The notes beneath the pieces were generated by a model. It was not told the DNA's origin. It did not search any database and saw nothing but the letters and a program-made list of their open reading frames with translations. This document shows positions 63,793 to 64,000 of a stretch of DNA of 64,000 bases, in pieces (position 1 is the first letter of the stretch; each line of letters starts with the position of its first letter). The stretch is from Streptomyces marinisediminis (GTDB taxonomy: Bacteria > Actinomycetota > Actinomycetes > Streptomycetales > Streptomycetaceae): positions 1-64,000 of the forward strand of contig NZ_JAPKFL010000015.1 of NCBI RefSeq assembly GCF_026262575.1, read 5' to 3'. The position numbers and the translations under genes were made by a program.

Positions 63793-64000
63793 CCGCAACG
63801 CAGACCCGGCCCGGCGCCCCCGTCCCGGCGCGCGCCGAGGACCTCGCCCTGGACCCCGTCGAGCGGGCGGTGGCCGACCTGGCCGCCGGGCGCCCGGTCG
63901 TGGTCGTGGACGACGCCGACCGGGAGAACGAGGGCGACCTCGTCATCGCCGCGGAGACGGTCACCCCCGAGGTCGTCGCCTTCATGATGAGCGAGTGCCG
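63789..64000 (+). CDS. ribBA: 3,4-DHBP synthase, start of RibBA (cut by window end)
   Basis: The first about 70 residues are present. [47 protein letters not shown] is the N-terminal 3,4-dihydroxy-2-butanone-4-phosphate synthase domain with its acidic substrate/Mg loop [10 protein letters not shown]. Actinobacterial genes in this position normally continue into a GTP cyclohydrolase II domain, but that part lies beyond 64000. It overlaps ribM in an ATGA and is therefore in the same operon. Confidence 0.9.
   Translation, partial: MTATQTRPGAPVPARAEDLALDPVERAVADLAAGRPVVVVDDADRENEGDLVIAAETVTPEVVAFMMSEC

Overview
The window is a 64 kb piece of a very GC-rich actinobacterial chromosome, almost certainly Streptomyces or a close relative. 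The evidence is the extreme GC content, frequent GTG starts, 4-nt ATGA/GTGA gene overlaps, TANNNT -10 boxes, several apparently leaderless genes, a bldD gene with both c-di-GMP-binding motifs, the actinobacterial nucleoid protein sIHF, and an order (alaS-ruvX-mltG-aro-efp-nusB-bldD-pyr-sIHF-gmk-rpoZ-coaBC-metK-priA-fmt-rsmB-rpe) that I remember as conserved in Streptomyces. No tRNA, rRNA, IS element, prophage or CRISPR array was seen. Most of the window is core chromosome.

Layout. 1-9.5 kb: a DUF349 protein and a membrane-anchored cyclophilin on the minus strand with a 21-bp tandem repeat between them, then an MBL-fold hydrolase, hisS, a VKOR-family protein, rarA, and a DUF2470 gene facing rpsD across an iron-box-like palindrome. 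8.7-18.8 kb: alaS-ruvX-mltG and the shikimate run aroE-aroC-aroK-aroB-aroQ, closed by a terminator. 18.9-22.8 kb: a P-loop ATPase, a PepP-like peptidase, efp-nusB, and convergent bldD with a perfect BldD box in front of it. 22.9-33.3 kb: the complete UMP pathway pyrR-pyrB-pyrC-(membrane gene)-carA-carB-pyrD-pyrF, preceded by a PyrR-binding RNA hairpin next to the pyrR ribosome binding site. 33.3-44 kb: sIHF, gmk, rpoZ, coaBC, metK, a helicase-dead-looking priA, an HTH gene, fmt, rsmB and rpe. 44-48.5 kb: a SorC-type regulator, a two-gene K+/H+ antiporter system and guaB1.

48.5-53.7 kb is the most interesting accessory region. An APC amino-acid permease plus an Lrp/AsnC regulator is followed by a nitrilase-family amidase and a flavin amine oxidase that look like DavA and DavB, the lysine 2-monooxygenase route to 5-aminovalerate. 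The permease and davA promoters carry the same phased operator array with matching spacing to their -35 and -10 boxes, which suggests a local lysine-responsive regulon.

54-64 kb: an NCS2 uracil permease, a divergent MFS/ROK pair, a secreted GH18 chitinase with DasR-like sites inside its promoter, and the FMN-riboswitch-led operon ribD-ribE-ribM-ribBA, cut off by the window end.
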